Source: Pelargonium x hortorum | Taxonomy: Eukaryota; Streptophyta; Magnoliopsida; Geraniales; Geraniaceae | Direction of reading: 5' to 3' | NCBI GenBank assembly: GCA_036897525.1 | Contig: JAYMTJ010000037.1 | Span: 26,842-90,841, forward strand | DNA length: 64,000 nt | In this document: piece by piece, positions 1 through 12,850 of the stretch | Layout of the letters: every line of letters begins with the position of its first letter | Position numbering within the stretch: the first letter of the stretch is position 1 | Position numbers and translations under genes: made by a program | The notes under the pieces: generated by a model | The model's input: only the letters and a program-made list of their open reading frames with translations | What the model was told of the DNA's origin: nothing | The model's database searches: none

Positions 1-1200
1 GGGAGATGAGATCCAGTCTTATATCGGGTATCCAGTAAGTGAAATAGAAATCCTTTTACTTATCATTAATTGAAAAGATTCTCTATTTCTATCTATATTT
101 GAACCTGGGTCTTTTGGAAGTGTATCCGCAGACGCGCAAAGGCTAACTACCAAATCGCATACTTACATTTTTATGTCACAGATAAGCTTGCTGCAATAAC
201 TCGAACCTCCTTGTAACAGGTAAATCCTATGGTCCCTCAACCCACTTTTGACAGGAAACACTATCTTCACGAAAAATAACTGTATAAATTAACAAGGTTT
301 GGGTTAATAATACACAAATGCTTTCAGAATTATACAATAGAGCCGGAAGGGTTTTTCTTCTACTTGGAATCCTAGGAGTCTACCAAGGAATTAAACTAAG
401 AAAATTCTCAGGATAAGAAGAATTTTTAGAGTTCGGCAAAAAAGACTAAGTTCCTTTTTATATTCCGGGTAATCAGAGGCATTCTATACTCTCGAGCTCT
501 TGTCAACCCTTCCAAAATAACTCTAATGTAGGCTTTACTTTTTGAATTATATACAGCCTGGAAATAAAATGACTCATTTTATTTAACAAAGCGAGGAGGA
601 ATTAAACTTACTTTTATTCTTAGATAAACTGACTCTAAATTACACAAACAAATGGGTAGGCGGAGTTTAGCCTTAATAAGTACCCCTTCATTATAGTAAA
701 ATAGAAAAAACACGCCCTATTGAGCCCGTGCGGGTTCCCAAGGAAGGCGTTCACTAATCAGGGAAACATTTGCCTATAATACCTATGCTTTTGCTACTGT
801 CACTGAAATACACCTTATTCTGAATGCTGACAAACAAAAAAGCTCCTTGCGAATACTATACACAGCATTCTCCGGGGCTATAGGCTTAACATAAATACAT
901 TTTAAAAGGATACAAAAAACTTAGCATGGCTAAACGAGTATAACTCACAAGGGGGTTCCTCAGATATAGGGTCGAGAAAAGATAGGAGTTCCTTAATTTT
1001 CAATATAGATAAGCTTTTCTTCTTATTTTGTATAATTGAGTGGTTAATAAACCCATTTTCGTAGAGAAGCATAAGTGGATTCCAGTATCCAAAATAGAAA
1101 GGGCTACCTACTTATATTATAGCTTTGAAACAAAGGGCTTTGTTTCCGGGTACGCTAGAAGAATACAATTGGTAAGGATAAGGCTCTTTAGTTTATTGCC
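1..1200. other. AT-rich spacer, no gene seen
   Basis: I see no coding region, RNA gene or long repeat here. The stretch is typical of the window: A/T runs interrupted by short G/C words such as GGAATCC and GGGTTCCC. The short frame that crosses into the tRNA-Trp at the right end is only the antisense of that tRNA. Confidence 0.6.
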
Positions 1201-1273
1201 GCACTCTGTAGGATTTGAACCCACGACATCGGGTTTTGGAGACCCGCGTTCTACCGGGCTGAACTAAGAGTGC
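1201..1273 (-). tRNA. trnW: tRNA-Trp (anticodon CCA), plastid type, intact
   Basis: This gene decodes UGG in organelle translation. Read on the minus strand, all four stems close. The acceptor GCACTCT pairs with AGAGTGC over 7 bp. The D stem GTTC pairs with GAAC around a loop containing CGGTA. The anticodon stem CGGGT/ACCCG holds loop CTCCAAA with anticodon CCA. The T stem GTGGG/CCTAC (one G-U) holds loop TTCAAAT. The sequence is of plastid type as known from land plants, where plastid-derived trnW often serves in mitochondria. The plastid neighbours petG and trnP are absent on both sides, so this is an isolated gene rather than a piece of plastid DNA. The CCA anticodon fits a standard code with UGG as the only Trp codon. 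CCA is not encoded at the 3' end. Confidence 0.95.
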
Positions 1274-2825
1274 TTGCTATAGCTATATAAGGTACTTGTA
1301 CTATAACTCATAAAGTAGAATCTAATTTATATACCTAAATAGAAAGAGGGGCCTCTAGCACCGCTCCCAAAAACCTTTCTATTTAAAGAATTTGATTTAA
1401 AAGGCGCCAGCTGGGTTCGTTTTCTACGTCTTTTTAATAATGCCAAGGGCAGGCCAATTCCCAAGGCGGGTTGTCTAATATAAATGAGGTTTAATGTATA
1501 ATTCTTAGCTCCCCAATGTTTTTTTTGGAAGGGTCGGTCCGTACTAGACTCCTAATTTTCCTTAGTTGTAGCCTTACCTCTAAAAGGCAAGTACAACATT
1601 GCCGAGCGAATTTATGTACTAAAAAGAAGTCTTGGTTTGGTAGGATATCTTGTAAAAGTAGCTCCCAGAGAGAAATAGTAACTACATTTTTTACTTAGTC
1701 ATTTTAGTTTTTGATAAAAAATTATGTTGTGTTGAATAAGGTAAGGGCCTTATCAATAAAGAGAATAATATAATTAAAGTCTAATTTGTATTACTTTATC
1801 TTCAAAAGACTACTATACTAGAATTAGAAACTGCCCCTGTTGTCTGCCTGTTTATTTAATAGCGCCCCTCAAGAGTATTTCTTAGTTTGATTTTATTAGC
1901 CTTTTAGAAGTGTTGTGCGACTTGAACTCGTGTAGTTGTTGTATTCTGTACTCTATTCGGGGTTAAAGAAAGACATTGAGGAAAGTCTAAATAGCTAAAG
2001 AAAAGGTAATTTGTTTTTACAAAGACAGTAGAGTATATGTAGAACTAAAGGCAAGCTTGCTTGTTTTCTTATTTTCCTAATCCAGTTTTAAAGTTGGAAA
2101 AGAGGGGAGTCACTAAGGAACGGTTAAAGTAAAGGACGAAGTAATTCTTAATGAATAGGGCAGATTTAAGCAACAAAGTAAGGAGTTAGGTGCTCTTGTA
2201 ATCCTCCGTTTCTGCAGAGTAAGATAGGTAGCTACTCATAAGAAATAGGGTATTCTGAGTAAGGTACGGATACAGAGTTCTACTAAAACAAGGAATATTT
2301 AACCTTTTCGCTGGCACGCGTTTCTCAAGTTATTTATAGTGTTTGTTAACCAAAAGTAGGTAAACCAATTACAAGAAAGAGGGCAAAGCTGGGGTCAAGA
2401 AAACCTTTACTTATAATATAAATAGAAAAGGAGAAAGAGTTGTATAGGGCTGTGTCAATGGGTCTTTATCGGAAACGGATTACCTTCAGAATACAAATAC
2501 AGGAACAGCAACAAGAATCTCTGAATATACCTTCTATATATAAGGAGCTCCTAGGCGTAAGTTTTACAGGATTGACTCTACAGAAGACTTTGAAACCTTC
2601 CTGTTCTACATACTATTGGTTGTACTTACCGGAAATAAATGACTTTAGCTTCAGCTCTTTCTAACAACTATCTTGAAAAACTCTCAGTAAAATGATAACA
2701 GAAACCTAATATGACTATCCAGAATGTCTTTTATTGACAGTTAGGATAACCTTTAGTTGGTTTTTTTAAGAGCCCAGTAAATAAAAAAAAAGAGCGAACA
2801 ACAGGGAATGTCTCCTTCTCCTCCA

Positions 2826-2844
2826 TTTCTTTCTTTCTTTCTTT
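2826..2844. repeat. (TTTC)n microsatellite
   Basis: Nineteen bases of uninterrupted TTTC units. Its exact reverse complement (AAAG units, also 19 bases) occurs at 9225-9243. This is probably independent slippage. Confidence 0.85.
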
Positions 2845-3021
2845 AAAGCTAAAGTCATTTTGGTAAAGACAGAACTGAAAGGTAGGTTGTTTTCCTCTTG
2901 TATTATTAAGTTTTTATTAAACCTCTTTTAGGCTGGCATACAAATAGAAAAGTGGGCTTAGTAGAGTTTGTTTATCCGCGAGGGATTCTAATTAGATCTC
3001 ACTCTTGGGTCTATATTATTA

Positions 3022-3048
3022 TAGGGTAGGGTAGGGTAGGGTAGGGTA
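3022..3048 (+). repeat. (TAGGG)5 pentanucleotide tandem repeat
   Basis: Five perfect TAGGG copies plus a partial one. The unit differs from the plant telomere unit TTTAGGG, and the array sits inside spacer, so a telomere is unlikely. Replication slippage is the simplest origin. Confidence 0.9.
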
Positions 3049-4587
3049 CTGTTTTGTTCAACAAGATATAAAACAAACTTCAGTATATTTTCTTTAAAAA
3101 GGTTTTAAGAAAAGAAGTCAGACTTATTTCAAACAAGCGGAATAGAGTGAAGAGTCTTTATCTTATCTATCCTCGTATCTTAGACTACAACCTAAAAACT
3201 TTTTGAATTCCTTTTGGAGCGGTTTAGGAGCTCATCAAAATGAAGTACCCTCTTGAACCAACCCCTTTTATTTATTGGAAGTATGAACACTCAATCTTTA
3301 TAGTATTTAATAGGAGAGGTCCCTTACTTAATTGTGGAGTGCCCATGAACTTATTACTTATATTAAATTAAAAAGGGAATCCTAGTACTTAAATTGCTTA
3401 GTTTTTAAAGTGCAGTTATGACTTATTCGGAATTTTACGTACAACGCTTTTTTTATCAGGATTTCCATTACTCTCTAGAGTTTCCGGACAAAGGGCGAAG
3501 GCTGGCAATCCTATAAAACTAAAACACGTACCCGCCGCATTAATCGGGGAACCCTAATGTCTTGTGGAGAGAGAAACCGCGGTTATGTGTAGTCTTAAAA
3601 AATCTCCCTACGCGCGAATATAACAAGTTTTTATTGCAGGAACCCCCCTAGATTCACTAAGTAAAACCCAACTCCTTGTTCAAACTCTAGCTGTAACAGA
3701 ATACCTTTCAATTTTTGTGTCTACAGGGTACCCTGGACTCTATATGAGAAGCTTATTAACAGTCTCGAAAGGTCTTGATCTAAATAGTTATACTTATTTT
3801 AGCGCCCTAACACTAACGCGGGTAAAATCACTGAGATTATCATTTTTGTCTCTGGTTAATTAAGTATTACATGCTGTTAAGGGTTTTAAAGCTCCACTGA
3901 ACAAAGAGAGCTAAAGTGCTTCTTATTTTGAGCAAGGGTTCGAATCGAGATAGTCTAAAGATCCAGGGCTTTAGGACTGTTTCTCTCTTATGAAATGAAA
4001 AGTGCACAAAAACAAAAGGGAGGCTCTCGAATTATATCTCTGAATCATTTTCTAAAATAGGGCACATTTTTTGAGCTGACTATTCCAATGAGTTTTAAGA
4101 AAAATGCCTTTAACACAATTACAGGAGTCTCCAAAGTTTTCTTAATATTGGGAAATCCTATAATATAAAGAAATTCTTTCTCTTTATAGGGTACCCCTCC
4201 CAATTATTAATGGGCTAGAGTTCTCTTATTCCTTATAATCTGAAACTGGAAACACAGAACCAGAGACAAAAAAAAGACTACAAACTATTTTGTTTTGACA
4301 TTTCCAGAAATTTAATTAAGAGTAGGAACTTACTTACATATTTAGCACACCGTGAACTGTATTTATTGAAACGTAAGCAGTGACAAGTGACTTACATACA
4401 TGGTGGGGTATGCTTTGGATTGGAGGCTATTGAATAGAATACCTTTTGCTATGTTAAAAAAGACCTTGGCTGTAGAGATTACTATGAATAGATCGGGGAA
4501 CCTATTAAGAGATGCTCCAGTAGCCACTCTCTAAAATTATTGTAAACTTGTTCCTTTTTTTGGGTAGTGCATAGAAATAGAAACTAA

Positions 4588-4659
4588 GATCACAGGATTC
4601 GAACCAACGACATACTTGTCAATTGACCCGAGGTCTACCGGATTTAGAAAAGAGATCGC
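4588..4659 (-). pseudogene. decayed tRNA, trnW-like copy
   Basis: On the minus strand this 72-base stretch keeps the tRNA landmarks CGGTAGA in the D loop, CGGGTC at the anticodon stem, and ATGTCGT followed by GGTTCGAATCCT in the variable/T region. The last block matches the intact trnW at 1201-1273 except for single substitutions. The fold is broken: the acceptor pairs only 5 of 7, the D stem does not close, and the anticodon arm cannot pair (an AATTGAC loop has replaced CCA). I read it as an old duplicate of trnW. Another ancestral tRNA with a similar T arm is possible. It is unlikely to work unless heavily edited. Confidence 0.42.
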
Positions 4660-7209
4660 ATTTACGGGTTAGCAGCGGATAAGCGGCTACTTTCATTTCA
4701 CCAGCTTTATATAAGATATAAGGGAGGGTTTTTTTAGAGGCAAGGAAGGCTATTCACAGGTGAAGGTAGGATTTTGTTCTATTTAAGTGATTTCAAGTAC
4801 ACGGTGTGTAAAAGTAAGGGGCAAATCTAAGTAGTATAGGTTAGGGTTTTTCCGTTCCGTATTGCAAACTTCGGCACTTCTAAATAGAGTCATTTGGTCT
4901 TATGGCTTCTGCTTTATTTTCTAATAGAATAGGGAATCCAGGCAATTCTAAGAGTAAGTTAAAAAAAGTCGGGATACAGAATTTCTGACTATCCAGTGAA
5001 ACCCAGTTAACGAAACGAATACTACATACATATTATTTCCTTCGTCAGGATGCCCGCAGTCGCAGTTGGGTACAACACTTATCTATTATCTATAAGGGTT
5101 TCTACCCTCTTTTATTAATGATAAGAACCGGGGCAAGAGGTATTATCCTTAACAACTATGACAACTAATAATTATACTTTACACTATAGGAATACTAATA
5201 ATACTAACTGCTGTATATTCCATTAGTAACTAATTTAACAAGTAAGTATCTCTTTCCTTCCTTAAAGTAAAGGTGGGAAGTCTACGGGTTATAGGTTTGT
5301 TTTTAATAAGTTACTTCAGAGTTGAAGCGGCTAGGTAACTATTAAAGTAAAATAGTGCTTTTCTTTTGTTTCCAATCTCTAAAGCCAAAGTAAATTGTAC
5401 TAATTAAGGACTATAGTAGAAGTAAAAGAACGCTTGTTTTCTTGTCTTTCTGAGCCCGTTTATAATAAAAAGCGGGGATTGGGGGTATTAATCTGCTTTT
5501 ATGTATTGGATTCCTTAACCAAGACTAAACTTAAGGAAGATAAGCATCTAAAAGAAGTTCTTTTGTAGGGCTTTTTCATTTTTTCTATTATGAGGTTTTC
5601 TATTTAGGAAGTCCTAGAAATAGTAAGAGTCTATAATACTATTTTGTTTGGTCGAGGTAGTTAGAATCCTTTTCTGACTGATTAGGGAAGTTGTAAGTAC
5701 TTTTACTGAATAAGTTAAGGTAGGTTAGGTTTGGGAGGGGAGTTTAGAAAAAAAAAGTCTAGTGAATTTCTAGATGGAAAAAAACTTATTATATACATGG
5801 GAATAAAAAAGAATTGAACTTCTCTAATCGCGACACCCAAATAATGAGGAATAATCTAAGACTACCTTCCTCAGAATACTTTGCTCTTTGCTTCATTTTA
5901 ATACCGTTCTCTAACTCTATTCAGAACTATACTCTTATAGGTATAGGCTGTCGGCTATATCTTTCTTCTTTTTGGTACCTCTAGCTACAGTGTTACTCGG
6001 ATTCCTACTCTACCTTATCTCAAAACCTGTACTCTTATAGGGTATGGGCCCTGCTCTTACGGGGCAGGTATGAGTTATTACCTTTTAAGATTAGTCTTAA
6101 TTTATTATATATGTTATAGAAGTTAGTTTAATACTTATGATAACAAAGGTTTAGTCTTTCTTTAGTTGAAATTTGTTCTTCCAAGATCTAAAAGGCAGTA
6201 CAATAGGCTAAAAAGTTTATTACTTTATTTAAATCCACGGGGCTTAATGTCTTAATAAGCAAGGTAAAAAGATCTTAAGTTTTAGGCTAAGAAGCAACTC
6301 TTTAAATATATTATAAATAGAAAACTAAGGGTTTAGGTTACACTAAGTAGATGTAGGGTATATTTCTTTAATTAAAAGTCTTGTTGTCAATTAGATTCTC
6401 TAAGGTATGTCTATAGACTTCAGTCTAGGTTAGGTGCTTTCGGGATGCTAAAATAAAGAATTAAATGTAACATCTGAGCACGCACTGTAATTCATGTTTT
6501 TTTTAGGAAATGGTCGGACATAGTTCCTAATTATACCTACTCCTGTTATATTGGGTATTTTGACTCGGGACGCTTAAACCTTTATATTATTCATTCTATT
6601 CTGGATCTTAAGTTTTTAAGTTTAAGCAGGGATTCTAAATTGAAAGAGAGGCTTAGGTATTTTGCCAGGTATTAGTTTCCTACAAAAGAAGAAGTCCGGG
6701 TTGCAATCAATCCATCGAAACTTAATTTAACCAAATGTTGCTTATAAGATCTATAATTGATACTGAAAATTCAGAGGTTGAATCCACTTGTCAACCCAGG
6801 AATCTAAAAGACTTGTTGATCCCGATGTATGCTCAAAACATTCTGTATTTAAGAATTGCCAGGAATTTGTCAAATTAAACTTCCTACTTTTCTACAAAAT
6901 TCCTTATTTTAGAACCAGAGTAGAAATTCAAGTCAGAATTGTTAAAAAAGATGGATCACAGATAATTTTAGTAAATTACGTGTAGACAGTGAATCCTGGG
7001 TTTCGCGTTTGTTCTTAACACGGGGTACTCCGTATATTCTTACACTAGGAATAGACACTAAGGGTGCTCCCATTTAAGATTGATATATCGCCAACGCTCT
7101 TACCTAAAGTTTCTACGCTTTCGAAATATATAACAAATTTTCTATTTATACTTACCCAAGTAAAAGAAAGTAATTAGCTTACTTTATTGAAAACATAGTT
7201 AGCAGATAG
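4660..7209. other. AT-rich spacer, no gene seen
   Basis: Nothing recognisable as a gene. The phrase TACTCTTATAGG followed by GTATGGG-like sequence occurs twice about 100 bases apart (about 5930 and 6029). The second copy is followed by a small GC hairpin (CCTGC/GCAGG) near 6047. Confidence 0.5.
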
Positions 7210-7470
7210 CTAACATATTGGACTCTGGAAATATCTGCTTTGCTTAATACGAAAAAAGAATTTGATAAATCTCAACAAATATATCAAAAGGAGACCCTTT
7301 TTTACAAATCTGGATAAATAAAATAGGCAGCCTTCAATCTGTGTAAAAAAATGACTTATAAATAAAGTGCAATATCGGATTTTAACTTTAACAGGGGGTC
7401 GCTGGAATGTCATCGTCATACCGGTAGAGAGCACTTAGCTACGAAAAATGTAACAGGTTCGAACCCATAA
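7210..7470 (-). pseudogene. possible Ty1/copia RNase H relic, frameshifted
   Basis: Minus-strand reading gives, in one frame, a block ending in LSAL where copia RNase H has CDN-x-SAI/SAL. After a shift, the next frame has F, then IRY at copia spacing (family pattern F-H-x-R-x-K-H-I-x-I-R-Y), then FI and EG. The CDN residues themselves are lost and a stop lies inside. The match is by eye with a frameshift allowed, so chance is a real alternative. If correct, this is a dead fragment of a nuclear-type retrotransposon. Confidence 0.25.
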
Positions 7471-9224
7471 CCATAAGACAAAGAAACCCCTCTCTTCTCT
7501 TTTCTCTTATCCCGTAGGGTAAAAATCCCTCTTCAGTCTCTCCTATTTCGATTCCTATTTATTATAAGTCTCTAGGCATCTCCCTTAACCTTAAGGCTCT
7601 AACTGGCTGGTATAGCTCTCAATAAACAAGTATGTCCTAACAAAGAAAAGAAGAAGTAAGTCAAATTCAAATGAAGACGGAGTCATAAGAGTTGAAGAAG
7701 GGTTTTGTCTGAAGGAAGAGGGATTTGATTTATAAAAAAAAAGCTAAAAAAAATGTATTTAATACAAAAAATAGAATTAATAGCTTGGGTAAGAAAAAAG
7801 ATTTGCTGCGTTTACTTATTAAAAAGAAAAGTGCAACTATAGCCGCCCTATATAAAATAGGTATAGCTTTATAGCCTTTGAATATCCTAAGATTGACTTA
7901 CTTAGCTTAGTTAGGGTATTCCTTTACTTTACCCCGTAGAGCTCTAAGAGATTGCAACTTTCTATTTGTATTGTAGTAAATATTTCTAGTATTAGAATTA
8001 GAGTTAGCCCTTTTAAAATAAATGACTTTATCACAGTTTATTCTTTACTTGTCAAGAAATCGGGAAATCTTGACTATTGTGAGGTTTACGCCTTATAATA
8101 ATAATTAGCTAAATCTTAATATATAACAGAAATGGAATTTTGAAGGCGTAGAAAATGCCTGGTAGAGGGATAACCCGGCGAATTAAGAGATTCTAAGTTT
8201 ATTTCTTTATTTATATAATAGGCATCTAATTTTAGTTATTCTTCCTTTTGTAAACTTAATTAACTAAAGTAAACCCGCCATTAACTTATTTAGGGATCCC
8301 GTTACCTTATTTTAATAGAAAATTCCCTAATATCTAAATAAATACCTTATTAAATTAAGAGTGAGCCTACGTGCTAAAGGGGCAACCACTCTCCTATACT
8401 TTTATGTCGGTAAGTTTCTACCCAAGTCAATGTTTCAATGGAAAGAAATTCTTAATTTAATTCTTCTTAGGATTTTAAGGAATGGTACAAAATAGACTAT
8501 CGCCGAAGTTTTGAGACTAAAGCAAGAACTTATTTCAAATAAATGGCTAGAACTCTTTGGCGAACGGACCTACAACTACAAGGGGGGGTCTATTCTCTGC
8601 ACTATATATCATATATATTGCTAAGATTCCTGGAAGAAATTAAGGTTAAAATAAAAAGAAACTGCAAAAAAACAGCCCATTAGAATACTAAGTGATCCTG
8701 TTATCATACAAGTAGGCGCAAAATGGGCCCGGAGTTTTGGTTAATTAAAGCTTCAGATAAAAAAATATATATTTCTACTTTCGCTTGTACGAAATTTTGA
8801 CACCCTTACGAGAAAACTAAACTTATTGCATATTACTTAACTTAATTAGTTATATCTCTTTATTTGAGCACCTCTAGCTTTGCGTTTATTTGTATTACAT
8901 ATTTCGTGGTTCCCTAAAAAGAAAAGACCCGGAAAAAGTAAGAGGATAAACTAGCATCTAATTATTAAATCGTAGGAGTACCCTCAAGCTCAACCTGCGT
9001 AGAACAGACAAAAACAGCTATACATACATCTAATAGCAACCAAATAAGGAGCTTTCTTCGATTCTTATGGACTTCGTAGGATTCTCGTCAATACTGAAAA
9101 ATTTATACCTTATATAACTCTTGAACATGGGTGAGTCATAACATTAAGGATCCCTATAAATAAATAAATATAAAAGGGATTAAACAAAGCTGGAATAGCC
9201 CCTTAATACTTCATAATTAATATT

Positions 9225-9243
9225 AAAGAAAGAAAGAAAGAAA
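9225..9243. repeat. (AAAG)n microsatellite
   Basis: Nineteen bases of AAAG units, the exact reverse complement of the tract at 2826-2844. Confidence 0.85.
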
Positions 9244-11349
9244 TAACTTAGTGGGTGAACTTCAGCAGAGTTTGGAAATTTAATACAATAGGACAATTAC
9301 GACCTCGCAAAAGCCTCTAAACCGAAGGTAAAAAATCACAAACCAAGTTTTATCCACTTGGCTTTACTCGAAATACCCAAATTCCCTTACTGACAGCCAT
9401 AATTAATAGGAATATAAAGTTAAACCAGCATATCACTCTTTCATCGACAGTACAACCGACAAGCCCCTCTACACTATTCTAAATAATTAAAGCCTCTATA
9501 TAAGTTAGAGTTAGAAAGAAGCTCTCTAATGAAAACCCATAAAAGTGAAATGAAAGTTTTTTTTATTCTGGCTGTGGTCCTAGTTAAGACGGTACTCTAA
9601 TACTTAAGAATAATTACTATACTCTAGACTTCACTTCCTAGCCTAGCTACAATAAGGGAATACAAGTATATCTTTGTATGTATCTCTCGTAAGTCTATCT
9701 CTTATCCTAACCTCCTATCCTAACGAGTGCTCATTCCTAAATATGTATTAGAAACTAGAGTTAATTCTAGTAATTAGAGATAGTAAGAGTAATGGGTATT
9801 ATAGGATGTATAAAAGATAGTTGTGTAGGGAGGGAAGGCATAGGCCATGTGATATAGTTCTAAAGAAAGTCCTAAGTCCAATAAAAACACCTTAAAAAAA
9901 GGCAGCTGAACTAGCAAGAATTCTGGAAATAATTAAAGATTTAGAGAAGAATATTGAAGCTAAAGAGCTCCAGGTTACTTGTTCTAGACAGTCCTAATAG
10001 TTTGAGTTCTTCTTCTTTTGCTAATGAAAACAAGCTGCACTTGTATTGCCAGTATTGATAGCTAGGATTCTCTAATGGAAAAGGTGCCCGTCTAGTGGAT
10101 ACGCAATAAATATTTCTATTCCGGCTGTTACTGTATCTAGTTTCTCTTAAATTGTTAAAGTTTACTTTTGTTAAGTAGGTACGAGTTGCGCAAAAGGAAT
10201 ACATTATTAGCCTCTAAAGTTCCGGCACATAGATCAGTTAACCCCCCTCAAAAAAATAGGAAATCTCTAAACCGGCGATAAAACCCTTTCCTCTTAATCT
10301 GGCTTATACTTTCGCAAGCTCCGTTATGAAACCTTTAGAATAAAAAAAGGGTTTAGCTTTACTATGCAACGAATATCTATACTTCTAGGAATACTATAGC
10401 AAATGCCTCGACAATTTGACTCGAGTAGGGTTATACTAGTTTACACTTATTCTAAAAGTCTAATAAGGGGATCTACAACTTACTATTTTTACCATGAAAT
10501 CTTATACTTTATTGAAACTCTTACCTAACACTAATTTAAAAGAGTCTTTTAAGAATTCATTACATTTCTTTATGTATTGTACCTGGGCAAAGTCCTATAA
10601 AATGCCTCCCAGTCGTCTTTATTTATACACCAAAGTTTTTTTAAGACTAAATTCTTACACGAAGTAAGAGCTCTTTTTTTAATTACTAAGACTGAAATAA
10701 GGGAACCAATCTCCAACCGGGCACCCTATATAATTGAAATACTTAAATCAAAGTTTGCGGTTCTATGACTGTATAGGCAGGCTAATCCACAGAAATTCAA
10801 ATAAACTAGGAATTCTCTATTTCAGATTCTCCGGATATAATATAATGCATATGATACGGAATTGTAATTAAAAAAAGATAATAAAATAGGCTCCGAAGCG
10901 ACGAGAACTCCTAATTTTATAAAAAAGTCCTATGAAGCTCGCTTAAGTTTTATACGAAAGATTTTATTCTTAGATCGTAGCCCTTGCTTAATAGGGGGTA
11001 CAAATGCTACAAACAAAACCGCATAGTACAACGAAGCCCCTTTTTTTATGCTGAGTAAGAAAATGATGTCTCCTACTAATTACTAATTAAGAATACACGG
11101 AACTTTTCACAAGCAACCAAATTAAGAAACCCAGAGAGTTCCGATAAAAGCGCTTGGGAATTTTCTCTATACATACCAGCTATCCAGGAATTACTACTTC
11201 CTAATAGATTAATTAGAAGCCTTATTCCTCTAACGTACAAGTATTTGATTGAGAACTTTAGTCAATAGTTTCCTAAGCTTCTATCCTCTTTTACTGATAA
11301 GCTGCAGGGAATAAGAGTTGCTTATTAATTTTATTCTTTGTTCTTTGTT

Positions 11350-11392
11350 GTAGTACCTCTTCTGTAGTACCTCTTCTCTAGCGCTAGAGAAG
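11350..11392. repeat. 14-base tandem duplication running into a 20-base perfect palindrome
   Basis: GTAGTACCTCTTCT occurs twice head to tail (11350-11363 and 11364-11377). The second copy overlaps a perfect palindrome at 11373-11392, formed by CTTCTCTAGC and its reverse complement. The palindrome can extrude as a hairpin with essentially no loop, which may explain the slippage beside it. No gene adjoins it. Confidence 0.85.
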
Positions 11393-12850
11393 TAAGTTAA
11401 TTCTAAAGGAAAGCTAACCCTATAACAGGAAACCTTAGATAAACAAAAGGTTGGCTTTGATCTAGTTCCAGAAAAGTTAAAGTGTAGTCAAAAAGATTGG
11501 ACATATTATTAATTTATTAAAGAAAACCTGTACACGGTTAAGAAAGACCGAAAAGCTTCTATTCTAATTAATACACGGAGCCCCCTTCCTTAGCTAGGAC
11601 ACACGCTACGCCTTTATTAATTACCCTTAATTGAAAATAAAACAAGGATTCTGTGTATAATTAATTATACACAGGTAAGGGTTCTATACTTATCTAATTC
11701 TAACTCCTAAACTATTAGAAAAGAGGAATCTCTACTATGAGTTCTAACCGGCCTTAATTAAAAAAGAATAGAATGTTGACCGAGCACCGCAGTAAGTAAT
11801 AAAGTCCCATCTCGAAATATAGAAAATATAGATAATAGGTATGCGTCCTTTTCTATTATAACCAAAAAGTTTAAAGTAATACCCTTATGTATAAGAACTA
11901 ATTCGTATTCACTTGAACTTATTATTAGAAATTGACAGGATTCCCTAAGATAAATAAAGCTTGTTTCTACAAAAAAAAAAGAAATTTTGAGTTTTAAGCT
12001 TTGCTTGAGCTTTCGGACTCCCAGTTAATACTTAAACTGGCTGTGCCTTAAAATGCACGTGAAATTCCTGACGGATAACGTAATCACTTAAGTAGAGAAT
12101 GAGAATGGCAGCGTTTTACTCTCTTTCTTAATATGATTTATATGATATGTGGGTGTTCTGGGGGACTTCTAACAGGCCAACTCTTTTTTATTGAAAGTAA
12201 AGCTAAGGGTTCGAAGCGTCTTGTTTAGTTCGCTACGGATTCGCGGGATTCCCGCCCTTATTTATTGAGTCTGTCTTAATTTTTGGATCAAGGTAAGTAA
12301 TTCACGGGTTAGTCAGGAATAATCTTTCGGAAACTTTTTAATTAGAAATCTAAGTAGGATTCAATAAAAAGACAAAGGGTACTCTTTAGTTAAGAGGTTT
12401 GGCGGGGGACTCCTAATTCGGTAGGGCAATTAAATTATCACTTACTTTTGCTTTTGGATGCGCTATTTTTTAAGCTCGAAAGAGTGGCTTGGGGATCCTT
12501 TCGAGAATATATTAACTACTTCTAAACCTGGTTTTCTTGTAATGTAAATCAAAGCTTATTTTCAGACTCAGACATAGCTGGGGAGGGGTTTCAAATTTCG
12601 AAACTATAACCAATGAAGAGAGTCTAACTTAGGTAAACAAAAAGAAATGCGGGTTTTAAGGTTTGTTTAGAAGTGTACGTCTCAAGCAGAGAAATAAAAA
12701 TATCAAAAAAAGCTCCTTGTAAGTATAATTTTTCTTTTCGTGGTAATGATTGGCATTTAATTGCGTGTAAATAGACTACAGGATCTATAATTAGTTAGGC
12801 CGAGCCTTTAAGTAAGCTATTTATATAAATACTATACCTTTTAGTGATCG

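Larger units (their letters stand above)
1274..4587. other. AT-rich spacer with two simple repeats
   Basis: I recognise no gene. Two simple-sequence tracts lie here and are listed separately. A 12-base word at about 3576-3587, AACCGCGGTTAT, matches the 530 loop of small-subunit rRNA, but the flanks do not support an rRNA gene. Confidence 0.5.
7471..12850. other. AT-rich spacer with a microsatellite and a palindrome
   Basis: No gene recognised. It contains the AAAG microsatellite and the duplicated motif with a 20-base palindrome near 11.37 kb, listed separately. An 87-codon minus-strand frame at 9941-10204 has no family resemblance that I can name. Confidence 0.5.

Noticed and set aside
1040-1267. 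75-codon frame with a GFEPT-like ending
   Set aside because: This ending is the usual translation of the complement of a tRNA T arm. It is a shadow of trnW.
2440-2664. Possible copia fragment with YKELLG resembling YRELVG
   Set aside because: A single six-residue likeness. The expected LLYL and RPDI blocks need an insertion to fit, which is too weak to call.
3022-3048. Telomere or chromosome end
   Set aside because: The unit is TAGGG, not TTTAGGG. Five copies only, with ordinary spacer on both sides.
3541-3600. Small-subunit rRNA 530-loop fragment (AACCGCGGTTAT with a GTG-AG word upstream)
   Set aside because: Only 12 bases match firmly, ten of them a palindrome. The conserved sequence on both sides (GCCAGCAG, GGGTGCAAGC region) is absent.
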